A stretch of 64,000 nt of DNA from UBA12170 sp964293475 (GCA_964293475.1 CAXYYJ010000030.1:3792-67791); one strand, 5' to 3'. Shown: positions 43,976-53,308, numbered from the stretch's first letter. Numbers and translations are program-made. Notes: generated by a model from the letters alone, not told the origin.

Positions 43976-45496
43976 ATGGGTATCTTGCTGAATTCCAAAA
44001 ATATAGGGCTTTTTTTGGGAATTATTTCGTTTATTCTCATCCTGTTTTTCGATTTTGACCCCAATAACAGGCTCGTCACCTATACTATGGCTGTGGCGGC
44101 CCTGATGGCCATCTTATGGATTTCACAGGCGATTCCTATTGCTGTTACAAGCCTGCTGCCAGTGGCTTTATTTCCGTTGTTTGGAATAATGAATGGAAAA
44201 GATGTATCTGCCATTTATTTCAACCATGTTATTTTTCTTTTTATTGGGGGGTTTATTGTGGCTCTGGCCATGGAAAAGTGGAATTTGCACATCAGAATTG
44301 CGCTTAAAGTGTTCCTGATTGTGGGACATAAACCGCGTAATATTTTGTTCGGGTTCATGATTTCAACCGCATTCTTAAGTATGTGGATGTCGAACACCGC
44401 CACCTGCATGATGATGATTCCCATTGTAATGTCGGTGATTAAGGGTGTTGAAAATAATGAAGGAATGAAGAAATTCCAGATAGCTCTGCTGCTGGGAATT
44501 GCCTATGCTTCGAGCATAGGAGGTATTGCTACGCTTGTGGGTACGCCGCCAAATTTATCTTTTGTCCGGATTTTCAGTATTCTATTTCCAAATGCCCCCG
44601 AAATTACCTTTGTTAGCTGGCTTGTTTTTGCCTTTCCACTAACATTGCTCATTTTCTCGTTTGTCTTTTTCTGGCTTTACTATCGCTATAACCCCAAAGA
44701 AAGCTGGAATACAGTTGACAATGCTTATATCCGAAGCCGGTATAAAACGTTGGGTAAAATGAGTTTTGAAGAGAAAGCAGTGTTGACTGTTTTTGTTTCC
44801 TTAGCGCTTTTATGGGTTAGCTATGGTGGATTAGATATTGGAGCCATAAAAATAAAGGGCTGGAGTCAGTTTTTCCCAAGGCCGGAATTTATCAACGATG
44901 GTACTATTGCCATTTTTATGGCGCTTCTGCTGTTTATAATTCCGAGTAAAAGCAGCAAAGGAGAAAATCTTCTGCAGGCAGATGCCATTTTAAAACTGCC
45001 CTGGAATATTGTGCTTTTATTTGGGGGTGGCTTTGCTTTGGCAACAGGTTTTAGTGCTTCCGGGTTGTCGGTTTGGTTTGGAGAGCAGTTGAGCTGGGTT
45101 GGACAGTATCATCCCTTTTTCATCATCTTTGTTATAGCTCTTTTCGTTAGTTTTCTCACTGAGCTCACTTCAAATACCGCTACAACCGAAATGATTCTGC
45201 CTATTTTGGCTGCATTGGCAGTTAGCGTAAAAATTAACCCCATGTTTTTTATGCTTCCCGCAACATTAGCCGCATCCATGGCTTTTATGTTACCAGTGGC
45301 CACTCCCCCCAATGCCATTGTTTTTGCTACCAACCAGCTTCAAATCAAGGATATGATAAAGGCAGGATTCATCATCAATATGATTTCAGTTATTCTTATT
45401 TCGGTATGGATTTATTTTATGGCAGGGTTTGTTTTCGATATCAGCCTCACAGAATTTCCTTCCTGGGGCGTTGAAGCCAATACAATAGTGAAATAG
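43976..45496 (+). CDS. DASS-family sodium:anion (dicarboxylate) symporter
   Basis: A 506-residue inner-membrane protein with about 12 hydrophobic segments. It carries the two SNT motifs that bind sodium and substrate carboxylates in the SLC13/DASS family (WMSNTATCMMMIP near 142 and LTSNTATTEMILP near 402), plus the TPPN-type loops VGTPPNLSF and ATPPNAIVF. It takes up C4-dicarboxylates, citrate or sulfate with sodium; the substrate is not decidable. The TetR gene 107 bp downstream could be co-regulated. Confidence 0.9.
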   Translation: MGILLNSKNIGLFLGIISFILILFFDFDPNNRLVTYTMAVAALMAILWISQAIPIAVTSLLPVALFPLFGIMNGKDVSAIYFNHVIFLFIGGFIVALAMEKWNLHIRIALKVFLIVGHKPRNILFGFMISTAFLSMWMSNTATCMMMIPIVMSVIKGVENNEGMKKFQIALLLGIAYASSIGGIATLVGTPPNLSFVRIFSILFPNAPEITFVSWLVFAFPLTLLIFSFVFFWLYYRYNPKESWNTVDNAYIRSRYKTLGKMSFEEKAVLTVFVSLALLWVSYGGLDIGAIKIKGWSQFFPRPEFINDGTIAIFMALLLFIIPSKSSKGENLLQADAILKLPWNIVLLFGGGFALATGFSASGLSVWFGEQLSWVGQYHPFFIIFVIALFVSFLTELTSNTATTEMILPILAALAVSVKINPMFFMLPATLAASMAFMLPVATPPNAIVFATNQLQIKDMIKAGFIINMISVILISVWIYFMAGFVFDISLTEFPSWGVEANTIVK

Positions 45497-45543
45497 CTCA
45501 GATAAATTATTGACATTTTGGTTTTTGTATGGCAATATTCACT

Positions 45544-45551
45544 TATTTTTG
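45544..45551 (+). promoter_or_regulatory. -7 box before the TetR gene
   Basis: TATTTTTG, 52 bp before the start. A TTTG at 45524-45527 gives a 16-bp spacer. Confidence 0.45.
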
Positions 45552-45603
45552 CACTTTTAGAACGATAAACCAATAAAGTCGAAAAAAGAAAAAATTAAGT
45601 ACA

Positions 45604-46188
45604 ATGGGCAATAAATCAAAGGTTAATGAGCGGATTGTTGAAGTGGCAAGAGCAGTATTTGCTAAATATGGCTATAAAAAAACCACCATGGACGATATTG
45701 CTCTTGGGGCACAAAAAGGTAAAAGCAGCATTTATTACTATTTCAAAAGTAAGGAAGAGATTTATGAAGCGGTGGTGGAGATGGAATCTAAACTTTTGTT
45801 CGACGATATTCTCCGCAAAATTGACCAACCAATTCCCGCTAAAGAAAAATTCAGACTTTATGTTTTTACCCGATTGAATAAGATTCGTGAGCTCAGTAAT
45901 TTTTATGATGTTCTGGAAAACAACTATTTAAGCTCGTTAGACTTTATCGAAGTTTTGCAGCAAAAATACCATCAAATAGAAATAGATATTTTGCAAAGTA
46001 TTCTTTCTGAAGGTGTTAAAAGCAGGGAGTTTAATATTCAGGATACAGAAATTGCCGCCATTGCCCTTGTAACTGCCATTAAAGGTCTGGAAGCTCCACT
46101 TATTATTAAAGGTGCCAAGAAGAATCTGGAACGACGTGTGGACTATGTTCTAAAAATTCTCTTTTACGGAATTATGCGAAGGAATTAA
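45604..46188 (+). CDS. TetR/AcrR-family regulator
   Basis: A 194-residue protein. The N-terminal TetR DNA-binding domain (about 8-55) contains YGYKKTTMDDIALGAQKGKS followed by SIYYYFKSKEEIYEAVVE. The C-terminal all-helical part (60-190) is the ligand/dimerisation domain. The ligand and targets are unknown; the DASS transporter upstream or the ApbE gene downstream (convergent) are possible targets by position only. Confidence 0.92.
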   Translation: MGNKSKVNERIVEVARAVFAKYGYKKTTMDDIALGAQKGKSSIYYYFKSKEEIYEAVVEMESKLLFDDILRKIDQPIPAKEKFRLYVFTRLNKIRELSNFYDVLENNYLSSLDFIEVLQQKYHQIEIDILQSILSEGVKSREFNIQDTEIAAIALVTAIKGLEAPLIIKGAKKNLERRVDYVLKILFYGIMRRN

Positions 46189-46238
46189 CAATGGAAAGCA
46201 TGTCCGTTCCATTTTAGAACAAGGATTAATTTGCTGAT

Positions 46239-47237
46239 TTATTCGAAATACTTCTCAAACTGCGGACACATGGCAGTTTTAATCATTCCCGAATCATCGT
46301 AAACCATATAGATTTTAATTTGCGGATGGCTTTTAACAAAATCAAGGCTTTTCTCAACCCCCATTACCATAAATGCGGTTGCGTAGGAGTCGGCTTCACC
46401 GGCAGTTGGCGCCAGTACAGTAACGCTAAGAACCTGATTTTTTGAAGGATATCCTGTGGAAGGATCAATGGTATGAGCATATTTTTCGCCATCAATCTCA
46501 TAGAATTTCCTGTAATTTCCCGAAGTGGCCACGGCAAAATCAGAGATAGAAACAATTTTATTGTAACTCCTGTCATTATTGTTCTCCTCAGGAATCTCTA
46601 TCCCTACTTTCCAGGGTTCGTTATTGGTTTTATGACCTCTGGCGTAAATCTCTCCCCCAATATCTACCAAAGAGTTTTCTATTCCCTGACTCAACAAATA
46701 TTCTGATATTACATCCACCGAAAACCCTTGAGCTACTGCATTAAAATTCAGCTGCATAAGGGGGTTTACCTTCACCAATCGTTTATTTGAAATAGTTACA
46801 TTTCTGAAGTTGACGAGCTGTTTCAAACTATCCACAAGGGCGGGGTTTATTGAATCGGGTTTTTCAAAAGTACCAAAGCCCCAAATATTGGCTAATGGGG
46901 CTATGGTGATGTCTAAACTTCCGTTGGTTTGTTCCGATATGGTTTGGGCCAGATAAAAATTTTCCATAAACCACTCGTCCAGCTCCACATCTTCGTTTCG
47001 GTTCACTTTAGAAACAATGCTGTTCTTTTGGTAAACGGAAACCGATTGGTCAAAAGCCTTCAAAATGCTGTCAATGGCCGTTTGAAGGTTTCTTCCATCT
47101 TTATCATAATAGGTAACTGAATAATAGGTTCCCTGGGCAGCACCTTGAAATTGAACCTTTTGTAAAGGTTTTTCAGAACATTCCTTTCCAAAGAAGACCA
47201 ATAAAATGATTGGTACAACAAAAAATTTAAAATGCAT
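46239..47237 (-). CDS. apbE: FAD:protein FMN transferase
   Basis: A 332-residue exported enzyme that attaches FMN covalently to Thr of proteins such as NqrB/C and RnfG/D. ApbE motifs are GAAQGTYYSVTYYD (35-48), TNGSLDITIAPL, NFNAVAQGFSVDVIS, LVDIGGEIYARG and the C-terminal HTIDPSTGYPSKN plus GEADSYATAFMVMG. The N-terminus is a signal sequence with a Cys, but the residues before it (FGKEC) are a poor lipobox, so the lipoprotein type is unsure. Its flavoprotein clients are not in the window. A 9-bp gap separates it from the upstream gene, so the two are one operon. Confidence 0.92.
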   Translation of the reverse strand: MHFKFFVVPIILLVFFGKECSEKPLQKVQFQGAAQGTYYSVTYYDKDGRNLQTAIDSILKAFDQSVSVYQKNSIVSKVNRNEDVELDEWFMENFYLAQTISEQTNGSLDITIAPLANIWGFGTFEKPDSINPALVDSLKQLVNFRNVTISNKRLVKVNPLMQLNFNAVAQGFSVDVISEYLLSQGIENSLVDIGGEIYARGHKTNNEPWKVGIEIPEENNNDRSYNKIVSISDFAVATSGNYRKFYEIDGEKYAHTIDPSTGYPSKNQVLSVTVLAPTAGEADSYATAFMVMGVEKSLDFVKSHPQIKIYMVYDDSGMIKTAMCPQFEKYFE

Positions 47238-47245
47238 GGTAGTTC

Positions 47246-47815
47246 TTAAAACCTGATACCTAAGCGAACACTTGGAGTGGCCATGGGCATAACTGATCCA
47301 TAGCTTGTGTCGTCAGAATCGCGCGACATGATACCAAGACCAAGGTTTACACCAAATACAAAGTGCTCTGTAGGCTCATAAATCATACCATTATTCAGGA
47401 GGAAAGCGGTGTGCATATACTCTTTTTCTTCTACTTGAGACCAGCCATCATAATAAATGGTGTTGGTTTCGTGTGCCGAAATTACACGTACTTCCGGACC
47501 TACATAATAACGAATTTTTCCCTGGCCAGTTGGATATAGCTTCATTCCTAACCCTACCCACCAATTAACTTCATCATCGTAAACGTCTGGCTGCTTGTCG
47601 ATTGAATAAGACATAGGAACATTGATGGCAATATTGCCCTTATCACCCAAAACATGCTCATACTCAAAGCTGATGCGCTTCATAACTACATCCGAAAGCA
47701 TGAGCACTACATTATTTTTACCAAAAGATTCAATCTCAGGGGCTTCTTCATTTTGAGACTTTAACACAGGAATGCTCATCAGAAATACCAATGAGAATAA
47801 GACTAATTTTTTCAT
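47246..47815 (-). CDS. Small exported protein, predicted outer-membrane beta-barrel
   Basis: A 189-residue protein with a signal peptide (MKKLVLFSLVFLMSIPVLKS, cut before QNEE). The rest alternates aromatic and polar residues in strands with Gly turns (WWVGLGMKLYPTGQGKIRYY, VFGVNLGLGIM) and ends in Phe (VRLGIRF), as in Bacteroidota outer-membrane barrels of about 8 strands. No named family recognised. Transcribed with apbE. Confidence 0.7.
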   Translation of the reverse strand: MKKLVLFSLVFLMSIPVLKSQNEEAPEIESFGKNNVVLMLSDVVMKRISFEYEHVLGDKGNIAINVPMSYSIDKQPDVYDDEVNWWVGLGMKLYPTGQGKIRYYVGPEVRVISAHETNTIYYDGWSQVEEKEYMHTAFLLNNGMIYEPTEHFVFGVNLGLGIMSRDSDDTSYGSVMPMATPSVRLGIRF

Positions 47816-47948
47816 TTTATCAAGTGTTTAATTTTTACTGTGATTTTAACGACAAATATCAGATTTTATTTGCTCATATAGAAGACAGAATAAAACTAAT
47901 TCAGTTGCTCATTTATCGCGTTGGCCAATAAATTTTTCGACCGAAATG

Positions 47949-47976
47949 TTGCAGGTTAAAAAAAATACTATTTTAG
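47949..47976 (+). promoter_or_regulatory. Promoter of the trp leader
   Basis: TTG at 47949-47951, a 17-bp spacer and TATTTTAG at 47969-47976 (one mismatch to TAnnTTTG). The expected transcription start, about 5 nt after the -7 box, falls on or beside the leader-peptide ATG at 47981. Confidence 0.5.
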
Positions 47977-47980
47977 CCCC

Positions 47981-48046
47981 ATGAATTTTACAACAAATAA
48001 TAGATTTTGGTGGTGGCGTCCGTTTCGTTTTGAAATAGGGAAGTAA
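47981..48046 (+). CDS. trpL: Tryptophan leader peptide
   Basis: A 21-codon open frame, MNFTTNNRFWWWRPFRFEIG then K and stop, with three consecutive Trp codons (48008-48016). It is followed 33 nt later by a terminator hairpin and then trpB. This is the layout of ribosome-mediated trp attenuation; Rfam describes a Bacteroid-trp leader in this phylum. When charged tRNA-Trp is scarce the ribosome should stall at the Trp codons and favour read-through. Mutually exclusive pairing with the terminator was not worked out reliably by eye. Confidence 0.88.
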   Translation: MNFTTNNRFWWWRPFRFEIGK

Positions 48047-48078
48047 CCAGCATATATCTATATATTTAAACGAGATAC

Positions 48079-48109
48079 GGCCGATGGTGAAAACCTTCGG
48101 CCTTTTTTT
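48079..48109 (+). terminator. trp attenuator
   Basis: The stem GGCCGATGGT / ACCTTCGGCC (one mismatch) with a GAAA loop and seven T's lies between the leader peptide and trpB. Confidence 0.85.
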
Positions 48110-48130
48110 ATTCATTAAAAATTGAAAACA

Positions 48131-48187
48131 ATGGGAAACTCCATTCTAAACTGGCTTAAAAAGGTACTATTTCGATGGCGAAGCTGA
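48131..48187 (+). CDS. Possible 18-residue peptide between attenuator and trpB
   Basis: MGNSILNWLKKVLFRWRS, with two Trp codons, starts just after the attenuator. It could be a second leader or chance. There is no ribosome-binding site and no terminator of its own, and it ends 62 bp before the preferred trpB start. Low confidence. Confidence 0.2.
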   Translation: MGNSILNWLKKVLFRWRS

Positions 48188-48249
48188 TTTCTTTGCCCGC
48201 GAATACTGACTATCAAGAATTTAAAAATAACAATCAAAAAAAAAGAAAA

Positions 48250-49440
48250 ATGGAAAATTTAATCATTGAAAATAATATACAAAGTTACTCATCGGTTAAC
48301 GGACAATTTGGAGAATATGGTGGAATGTATGTGCCACCTGTGTTGGAAGGCAAGCTGACCGAGCTCGCCGATAAATTTATGAAATATACCCGCGAAAGCA
48401 GCTTTGAGCAGGAGTTTGCCTATTATCTGAAAAATTTTGTAGGTCGCCCTTCCCCACTCTATTATGCACACCGGTTATCGCAACATGTGGGTTCGAAAAT
48501 CTATTTAAAAAGAGAAGACCTGAATCACACAGGTTCCCACAAAATAAACAATACCATCGGACAAATTCTGCTGGCCAAGAGAATGGGAGCCACCGAAATA
48601 GTTGCTGAGACTGGAGCAGGACAGCATGGCGTTGCAACTGCCACAGCTGCTGCTTTGTTTGGCATGAAATGCAAAGTTTTTATGGGTGCGAAAGATGCTG
48701 AAAGGCAAAAAATGAACGTGAGCCGCATGAAACTGCTTGGAGCCGAATTGGTTATAACCCATTCTGGCAGAGCTACTTTAAAAGACGCTGTGGATGCTGC
48801 CCTGGGTTATTACATCGAAAATCCCCATGTTTTTTATCTTTTGGGCTCTCAGGTGGGGCCACACCCCTATCCTACTATGGTGGGTTATTTTCAGAGTGTG
48901 ATTGGCAAGGAAGCCAAAAAGCAGTTTATTGAAAGAGAAGGCCGACTCCCCGATAATTTGTTTGCCTGTATTGGCGGTGGTTCCAATGCTATTGGGCTTT
49001 TCGACGATTTTCTGAACGATCATGAAGTGGCTATTCATGCTGCTGAAGGTGGTGGAAATGGAGAGTTGGGTCAAACGGCGGCTACATTGAGCCTTGGAAA
49101 AGTAGGCGTATTTCAGGGGACTTACAGCTATGCCCTCATGGACGAAAACGGCGAAGTTTATCCAAGCCACAGTATAGCTGCAGGATTGGATTATCCGGGG
49201 GTAAGCCCGCAACATGCTCTGCTCAAAGATACCGGAAGAGCGCATTATCATATAGTTACCGACGAAGAAGCCATTCACGGGTTTAAATTGCTAAGTCATT
49301 TGGAAGGTATTATCCCAGCTATTGAGTCGTCGCATGCTGTTGCTTTGGCTGAGAAAATTCTGAAGGGAAAAGCCGGACAAGTGAGCATTATCAACCTGTC
49401 GGGACGTGGCGATAAGGATGTGGAGCGGGATTTAATGTAG
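48250..49440 (+). CDS. trpB: Tryptophan synthase beta subunit
   Basis: PLP enzyme joining indole and serine to make tryptophan. 396 residues from the ATG at 48250; an in-frame ATG at 48175 would add 25 Lys/Asn-rich residues absent from the family. The PLP lysine is in NHTGSHKINN, with the GGGSNAIG phosphate loop, the AAEGGG region and the ammonia/indole-site glutamate in LKREDLNH, all normal for TrpB1. The gene sits alone: no trpA, C, D, E or F follows before a terminator, although a Trp attenuator controls it. A lone trpB would allow indole salvage; the other trp genes may lie elsewhere. Confidence 0.95.
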   Translation: MENLIIENNIQSYSSVNGQFGEYGGMYVPPVLEGKLTELADKFMKYTRESSFEQEFAYYLKNFVGRPSPLYYAHRLSQHVGSKIYLKREDLNHTGSHKINNTIGQILLAKRMGATEIVAETGAGQHGVATATAAALFGMKCKVFMGAKDAERQKMNVSRMKLLGAELVITHSGRATLKDAVDAALGYYIENPHVFYLLGSQVGPHPYPTMVGYFQSVIGKEAKKQFIEREGRLPDNLFACIGGGSNAIGLFDDFLNDHEVAIHAAEGGGNGELGQTAATLSLGKVGVFQGTYSYALMDENGEVYPSHSIAAGLDYPGVSPQHALLKDTGRAHYHIVTDEEAIHGFKLLSHLEGIIPAIESSHAVALAEKILKGKAGQVSIINLSGRGDKDVERDLM

Positions 49441-49468
49441 TCTGTTTGACAAGTTTTTAAGTTAATGA

Positions 49469-49498
49469 GGCTGCCATTTTTATGGTGGCCTTTTTTTT
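49469..49498 (+). terminator. Terminator after trpB
   Basis: GGCTGCCAT / ATGGTGGCC (one G-T pair, loop TTTT) followed by eight T's. Confidence 0.85.
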
Positions 49499-49544
49499 AT
49501 CCCCACGAAATTGTTTTTAACAGTCTGATTGTTATCCCTTTTTC

Positions 49545-50135
49545 TTACAATCCCTTTGTTTCTTTAATAAACCTGAGCATTCGGATAAAATAATCTTCAA
49601 TGGTTTCGTTTGGAAGCATGGGAATGTTCTCTAAAGCAGAGGTAAAGCTCTTTATTAAAGCCAGATTTCGTTCGAAATTGACTTTAAGCAACTCCAAATC
49701 ATTGGTTTCCCAGTATTCTCCCTCGTCGGTGAGCTTAAAATCGGCCAGATATTTCTCATTCAAATAGCGAAAAAGATGAATGATAAACTGATGCGTTTCA
49801 ACGTCGGAATATTGGGTTTTTACCGATAACATATACAAATACTTGCTCTCGGGCTGTTCGTCGGTTTTTCCGAAAAATTGCAGATGCGACGGGCTACACA
49901 TTCTGCCATTGGACAGAAAACAAATAAAAATGGTTTCGCATCCGGGTGGAGTGAAACTTATGCCATAAATTGTATCGTTATAATCGGCCTGACCAAAAGT
50001 ATCTACAGGAAATTCCTGATCAAATTCCATGTATTTCCACTGATTCACCGAAGCAATATCGCGAATTTCGTCGATGAGTCCGGGCAATTGTTCCTGCCGC
50101 GCAAGTCTGCCGCTATAATGAAAACTTAGTCCCAT
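49545..50135 (-). CDS. Hypothetical protein, 196 residues
   Basis: No signal peptide or membrane segment. It is soluble with mixed alpha/beta content: an N-terminal stretch MGLSFHYSGRLARQ, a central beta-rich part (TIYGISFTPPGCETIFICFL), and a helical C-terminus with acidic/aromatic character. The frame is intact with normal codon use for the region. I do not recognise a family. It is flanked by trpB (convergent) and an amylase (same strand, 377 bp upstream on that strand), with no operon partner. Confidence 0.7.
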   Translation of the reverse strand: MGLSFHYSGRLARQEQLPGLIDEIRDIASVNQWKYMEFDQEFPVDTFGQADYNDTIYGISFTPPGCETIFICFLSNGRMCSPSHLQFFGKTDEQPESKYLYMLSVKTQYSDVETHQFIIHLFRYLNEKYLADFKLTDEGEYWETNDLELLKVNFERNLALIKSFTSALENIPMLPNETIEDYFIRMLRFIKETKGL

Positions 50136-50512
50136 ATTCCTTTTTCTATTTTAATTTATTTGATTTACCGCAACAATGCTTAAAAAAATCCCCGCTTTGT
50201 CCTTATTTCCTCCAAAAATAATGATTTTTTTGGCTTGTCAGGAAGCAGACGAATTGTTTTTCAGCCTGAAAGGATTAGAGTTGAAATTGTTTATTGTTGA
50301 ATAAATTGAACCGCTTTCTGATTTCGAATTTCATTTACATATTGGTTGAAATTGATTTGATGCGAATTGCCACCATTCCGGCAGATATCATCCTTTCTTT
50401 GGAAGTCATTGAAAATCAAAAAGTAGAACGTAAAACGATATTTAATGGTTCTTCCATAAACAGCAACGGGGAGACTCAAAGTCACCCCGTTGCTTTCTGC
50501 CTGAATAGCTTC
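50136..50512. other. Intergenic region with the amylase terminator
   Basis: No supported gene. A 10-bp perfect hairpin AGCAACGGGG / CCCCGTTGCT (50462-50494) lies about 20 bp past the amylase stop and is its probable terminator, though without a clear T run. The rest (50136-50461) is unstructured by eye. Confidence 0.55.
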
Positions 50513-53308
50513 TTAGAGCTTCAGGAATTTCTGAGAAAGAAGTTTTGTTTCTGTTTTTATCTGGATGATGTACAATCCTTCCTGCAAATCGATGGTGGGC
50601 ATTTGATACTCCCAATGATTGAGCAGAGAATGGGTTTGGTGATGAAAAACTTCACGTCCGTTGATATCGTAAACACTCAACTCCAGCTGACCTTTTGATG
50701 CTTCTGGAATTACGATATTCAAATATTGGCTCGAAGGATTTGGAAAAACAAGCAGCGAACTGTTGGTGTTTAAATCGCTGAGTCCAGCTCCCAAATCAGG
50801 GTTCGCCAACTGAACGGTGGTAAACAGGAAAAATTCTCCGGGCGCTAAAGTGGTGCTCCAGCTGGTATTGGCACCCAAATCGATGCTTTGCTGGTCGAAA
50901 TAATTGTACCAAACGCCGCCATTGGGGAAAGGAATAGAAACTTCCTTATTCACCACATCGAAATTGCCTATGGCCACCACATTCATCTCGTTGTGCAAAA
51001 GGGTAACCCGTTTCACAGATCCGTAAACATCTATCTGAAAATCGGTGGTTTCCCAGGCATTCTGAGTGGCTTTGAGCTTGTTGAGCGCTGCTGTTACATC
51101 GTGCACATAGCGACGTTGCCAGTTGTTATAATAATCCCATTTGGGTGGTTTGGGGGTTAAACGATCGTCGCCGGTTCCGCTGGGCCAGTTGATGGAGTAA
51201 TCGTAGCCCAATTCGCCAAATTGCCAGTACATTTTAGGACCGGGAATGATGGTGTGAAACAAGGTTGACATGCAGATACGCTTGAGTCCAATGCCTTCGA
51301 TGGTGATATCGTAGCTTCCGCTGCTGTTTCCCCAGGTATTGTTGAAAACCATTTGGCGCTCTTCGTCGTGACTTTCCATATAAGAAACCACATGAGGATA
51401 GGTCCAGTTGCGTTTTTTATAGCTCGACCAACTCAAATCGGACTTGTCGCCGGTATTATAGCCCATATTGGCTTCCTTAAATTTGCCATTCATATTTCCC
51501 CACAAAAGAATGCCGCTGTTGGCCAGCACTTTTTCTTCGGTATTATCGCTCAAATGCTCCAGAATTACATAGGCATCTTCGTTCACATCCCAAATGGCAT
51601 TGGCCATGCGCTGAAGTATGGCAATACGATCGGAATCGAAAGCCCAGCCATCGCCCGGATTGTTGGTGAAGCCTTTGGTGAAGTCGAAACGGAACCCGTC
51701 GACCTTAAACTCGGTGAGCCAGAATGAGTTCACACTATCCACAAAAGCTTGTGTATAAAGACTTTCGTGATTATAATCGCTTCCCCAGCTATAAACTGTA
51801 TTGGGCGAAACGGTATTGAACCAGGGATTGTCGGCTGCGGGGCGGTTATTGATTTCGTCCCAATACATCTGCACCTGAGGATTCAATCCATAGGAATGGT
51901 TGAGCACCATATCGATAACCACTGCAATACCATTGGCATGGCAGAGATCGATAAATTCCTTGAGCTTGTTTTTTGTTCCATAGTATTTATCCACTGCAAA
52001 ATAAAATGCCGGATTGTATCCCCAGCTGCTATTTCCTTCGAACTCGTTGATGGGCATAAGCTCAATCACATTGATTCCCAGATTTTTAAAATAGGAAATG
52101 GTATCAATCAGAAATTGGAAATCGTGGTTGGCGTGAATATCGCGAACCAATAATTCGTAAATAACCATATCGGTTACTTTGGGGGCAACAAAATTTTCAA
52201 TTTGCCAGTCGTAGGGAGTTTGTCCGGTGGTGAAAACTGAAGCCACTCCGGTGGTTTTTCCCGAAGGATAATCGGGAAGATTGGGGAAAGTGGTATTGCT
52301 GATATAACCATCGTTCCATGGGTCGGAGATTTGCTCGCAATAAACATCGGCCACTTTTAAATCGCCGTCGATATAGTATTGATAGATATAGGGTTGACCA
52401 GGCGTTAATCCGTCAATTTGAACCCAAAACCGCTGACCATCGGGGGTTTTCTTCATAAAAACATCATCGTTCACTTCCCACTGACTGAAATCGCCAATGG
52501 CAAAAGCAAACTCTTTGTTGGGCGCCAAAAGACTCAGAATTACTGAATTGTGATTGATATAATTCACGCCATCGCGCATTCCTGCGGGTCTTTCTTCAAC
52601 CACCACAGCGCCTTTCACAAAAATATAGGCAGAATCGGCTATCATGGTTTCGTTGTCGTAAGCTTCCACTTTAAACTGAACTTTCCCGCTGGTATTGGCG
52701 GTATAGTTATAGGTGAAGCCCTCGGCGGGATATTCGCCTATGAGTTGGTTATTGATATAAAATTTGGTTGAATTGGCAAAAGAAGCATTGGCTGCAACTT
52801 CCACAGTTTCATAGAGATTCACGATTAACCCGTTGGTGGGTGATTCCACTTTTACATTGAGGCCGGCCACATACACATCGGTAAAAACATCGGTTCCACC
52901 CACATCGCGTCCGGTTTTGGTACCATCGGAATTGCGAAAAACAAGGGCAATTTTCTGAATCTCCTCTCCTGCCGGAACTTCATAGAATTCGCGGATGGAA
53001 GGACCTATGGTGAGTTGATAGGTATCGGTTGCAATACGGGTAAGTTTAGCTTTGGCGGTATTTTCGCTCCATCCGGCAATCACATATTTCCAATCGCCGG
53101 GCGAAGTGCTGTTGTTGGTAATTACTCCCGTATGCGCCCAGATATCGCCGGTAAAACCCGCCAATCCGCCATCGCCCTGGTCGGCATGAAACGTAATTAC
53201 GACCTGCTGACTTTCGACCGGAAAGGCAGGACTTGTGGTAACCACCTGAGCCATAAGCCCCTGAATGGTTATCAGGCTGATTAATAGCCCAAGAATTTTT
53301 CTCATCAT
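50513..53308 (-). CDS. Secreted GH13 alpha-amylase-family protein with T9SS sorting domain
   Basis: A 931-residue exported glycosidase. Signal peptide (MMRKILGLLISLITIQGLMA), N-terminal beta domains (Ig/CBM-like to about 240), a CBM48-like segment (HNSVILSLLAPNKEFAFAIG) and a GH13 barrel. The four GH13 regions are VVIDMVLNHS, GFRFDFTKG (nucleophile Asp), AYVILEHLSDN (acid Glu) and MESHDEER (transition-state Asp). The last ~80 residues are a type A T9SS C-terminal domain (LLVFPNPSSQYLNIVIPE to SQKFLKL), so it should leave the cell by type IX secretion. It acts on starch, glycogen or similar glucans; the exact linkage is unknown. It is not next to susC/D genes. Confidence 0.92.
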   Translation of the reverse strand: MMRKILGLLISLITIQGLMAQVVTTSPAFPVESQQVVITFHADQGDGGLAGFTGDIWAHTGVITNNSTSPGDWKYVIAGWSENTAKAKLTRIATDTYQLTIGPSIREFYEVPAGEEIQKIALVFRNSDGTKTGRDVGGTDVFTDVYVAGLNVKVESPTNGLIVNLYETVEVAANASFANSTKFYINNQLIGEYPAEGFTYNYTANTSGKVQFKVEAYDNETMIADSAYIFVKGAVVVEERPAGMRDGVNYINHNSVILSLLAPNKEFAFAIGDFSQWEVNDDVFMKKTPDGQRFWVQIDGLTPGQPYIYQYYIDGDLKVADVYCEQISDPWNDGYISNTTFPNLPDYPSGKTTGVASVFTTGQTPYDWQIENFVAPKVTDMVIYELLVRDIHANHDFQFLIDTISYFKNLGINVIELMPINEFEGNSSWGYNPAFYFAVDKYYGTKNKLKEFIDLCHANGIAVVIDMVLNHSYGLNPQVQMYWDEINNRPAADNPWFNTVSPNTVYSWGSDYNHESLYTQAFVDSVNSFWLTEFKVDGFRFDFTKGFTNNPGDGWAFDSDRIAILQRMANAIWDVNEDAYVILEHLSDNTEEKVLANSGILLWGNMNGKFKEANMGYNTGDKSDLSWSSYKKRNWTYPHVVSYMESHDEERQMVFNNTWGNSSGSYDITIEGIGLKRICMSTLFHTIIPGPKMYWQFGELGYDYSINWPSGTGDDRLTPKPPKWDYYNNWQRRYVHDVTAALNKLKATQNAWETTDFQIDVYGSVKRVTLLHNEMNVVAIGNFDVVNKEVSIPFPNGGVWYNYFDQQSIDLGANTSWSTTLAPGEFFLFTTVQLANPDLGAGLSDLNTNSSLLVFPNPSSQYLNIVIPEASKGQLELSVYDINGREVFHHQTHSLLNHWEYQMPTIDLQEGLYIIQIKTETKLLSQKFLKL

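Noticed and set aside
48020..48082. CCGTTTCGTTT pairing with AAACGAGATACGG as the trp antiterminator
   Set aside because: The upstream arm lies only a few bases after the Trp codons, so a stalled ribosome would cover it; the pairing direction does not fit standard attenuation without a proper folding calculation.
50294..50698. Plus-strand 134-codon frame overlapping the amylase 3' end
   Set aside because: Antisense to the conserved T9SS domain, and its start lies in non-coding DNA containing the amylase terminator hairpin.
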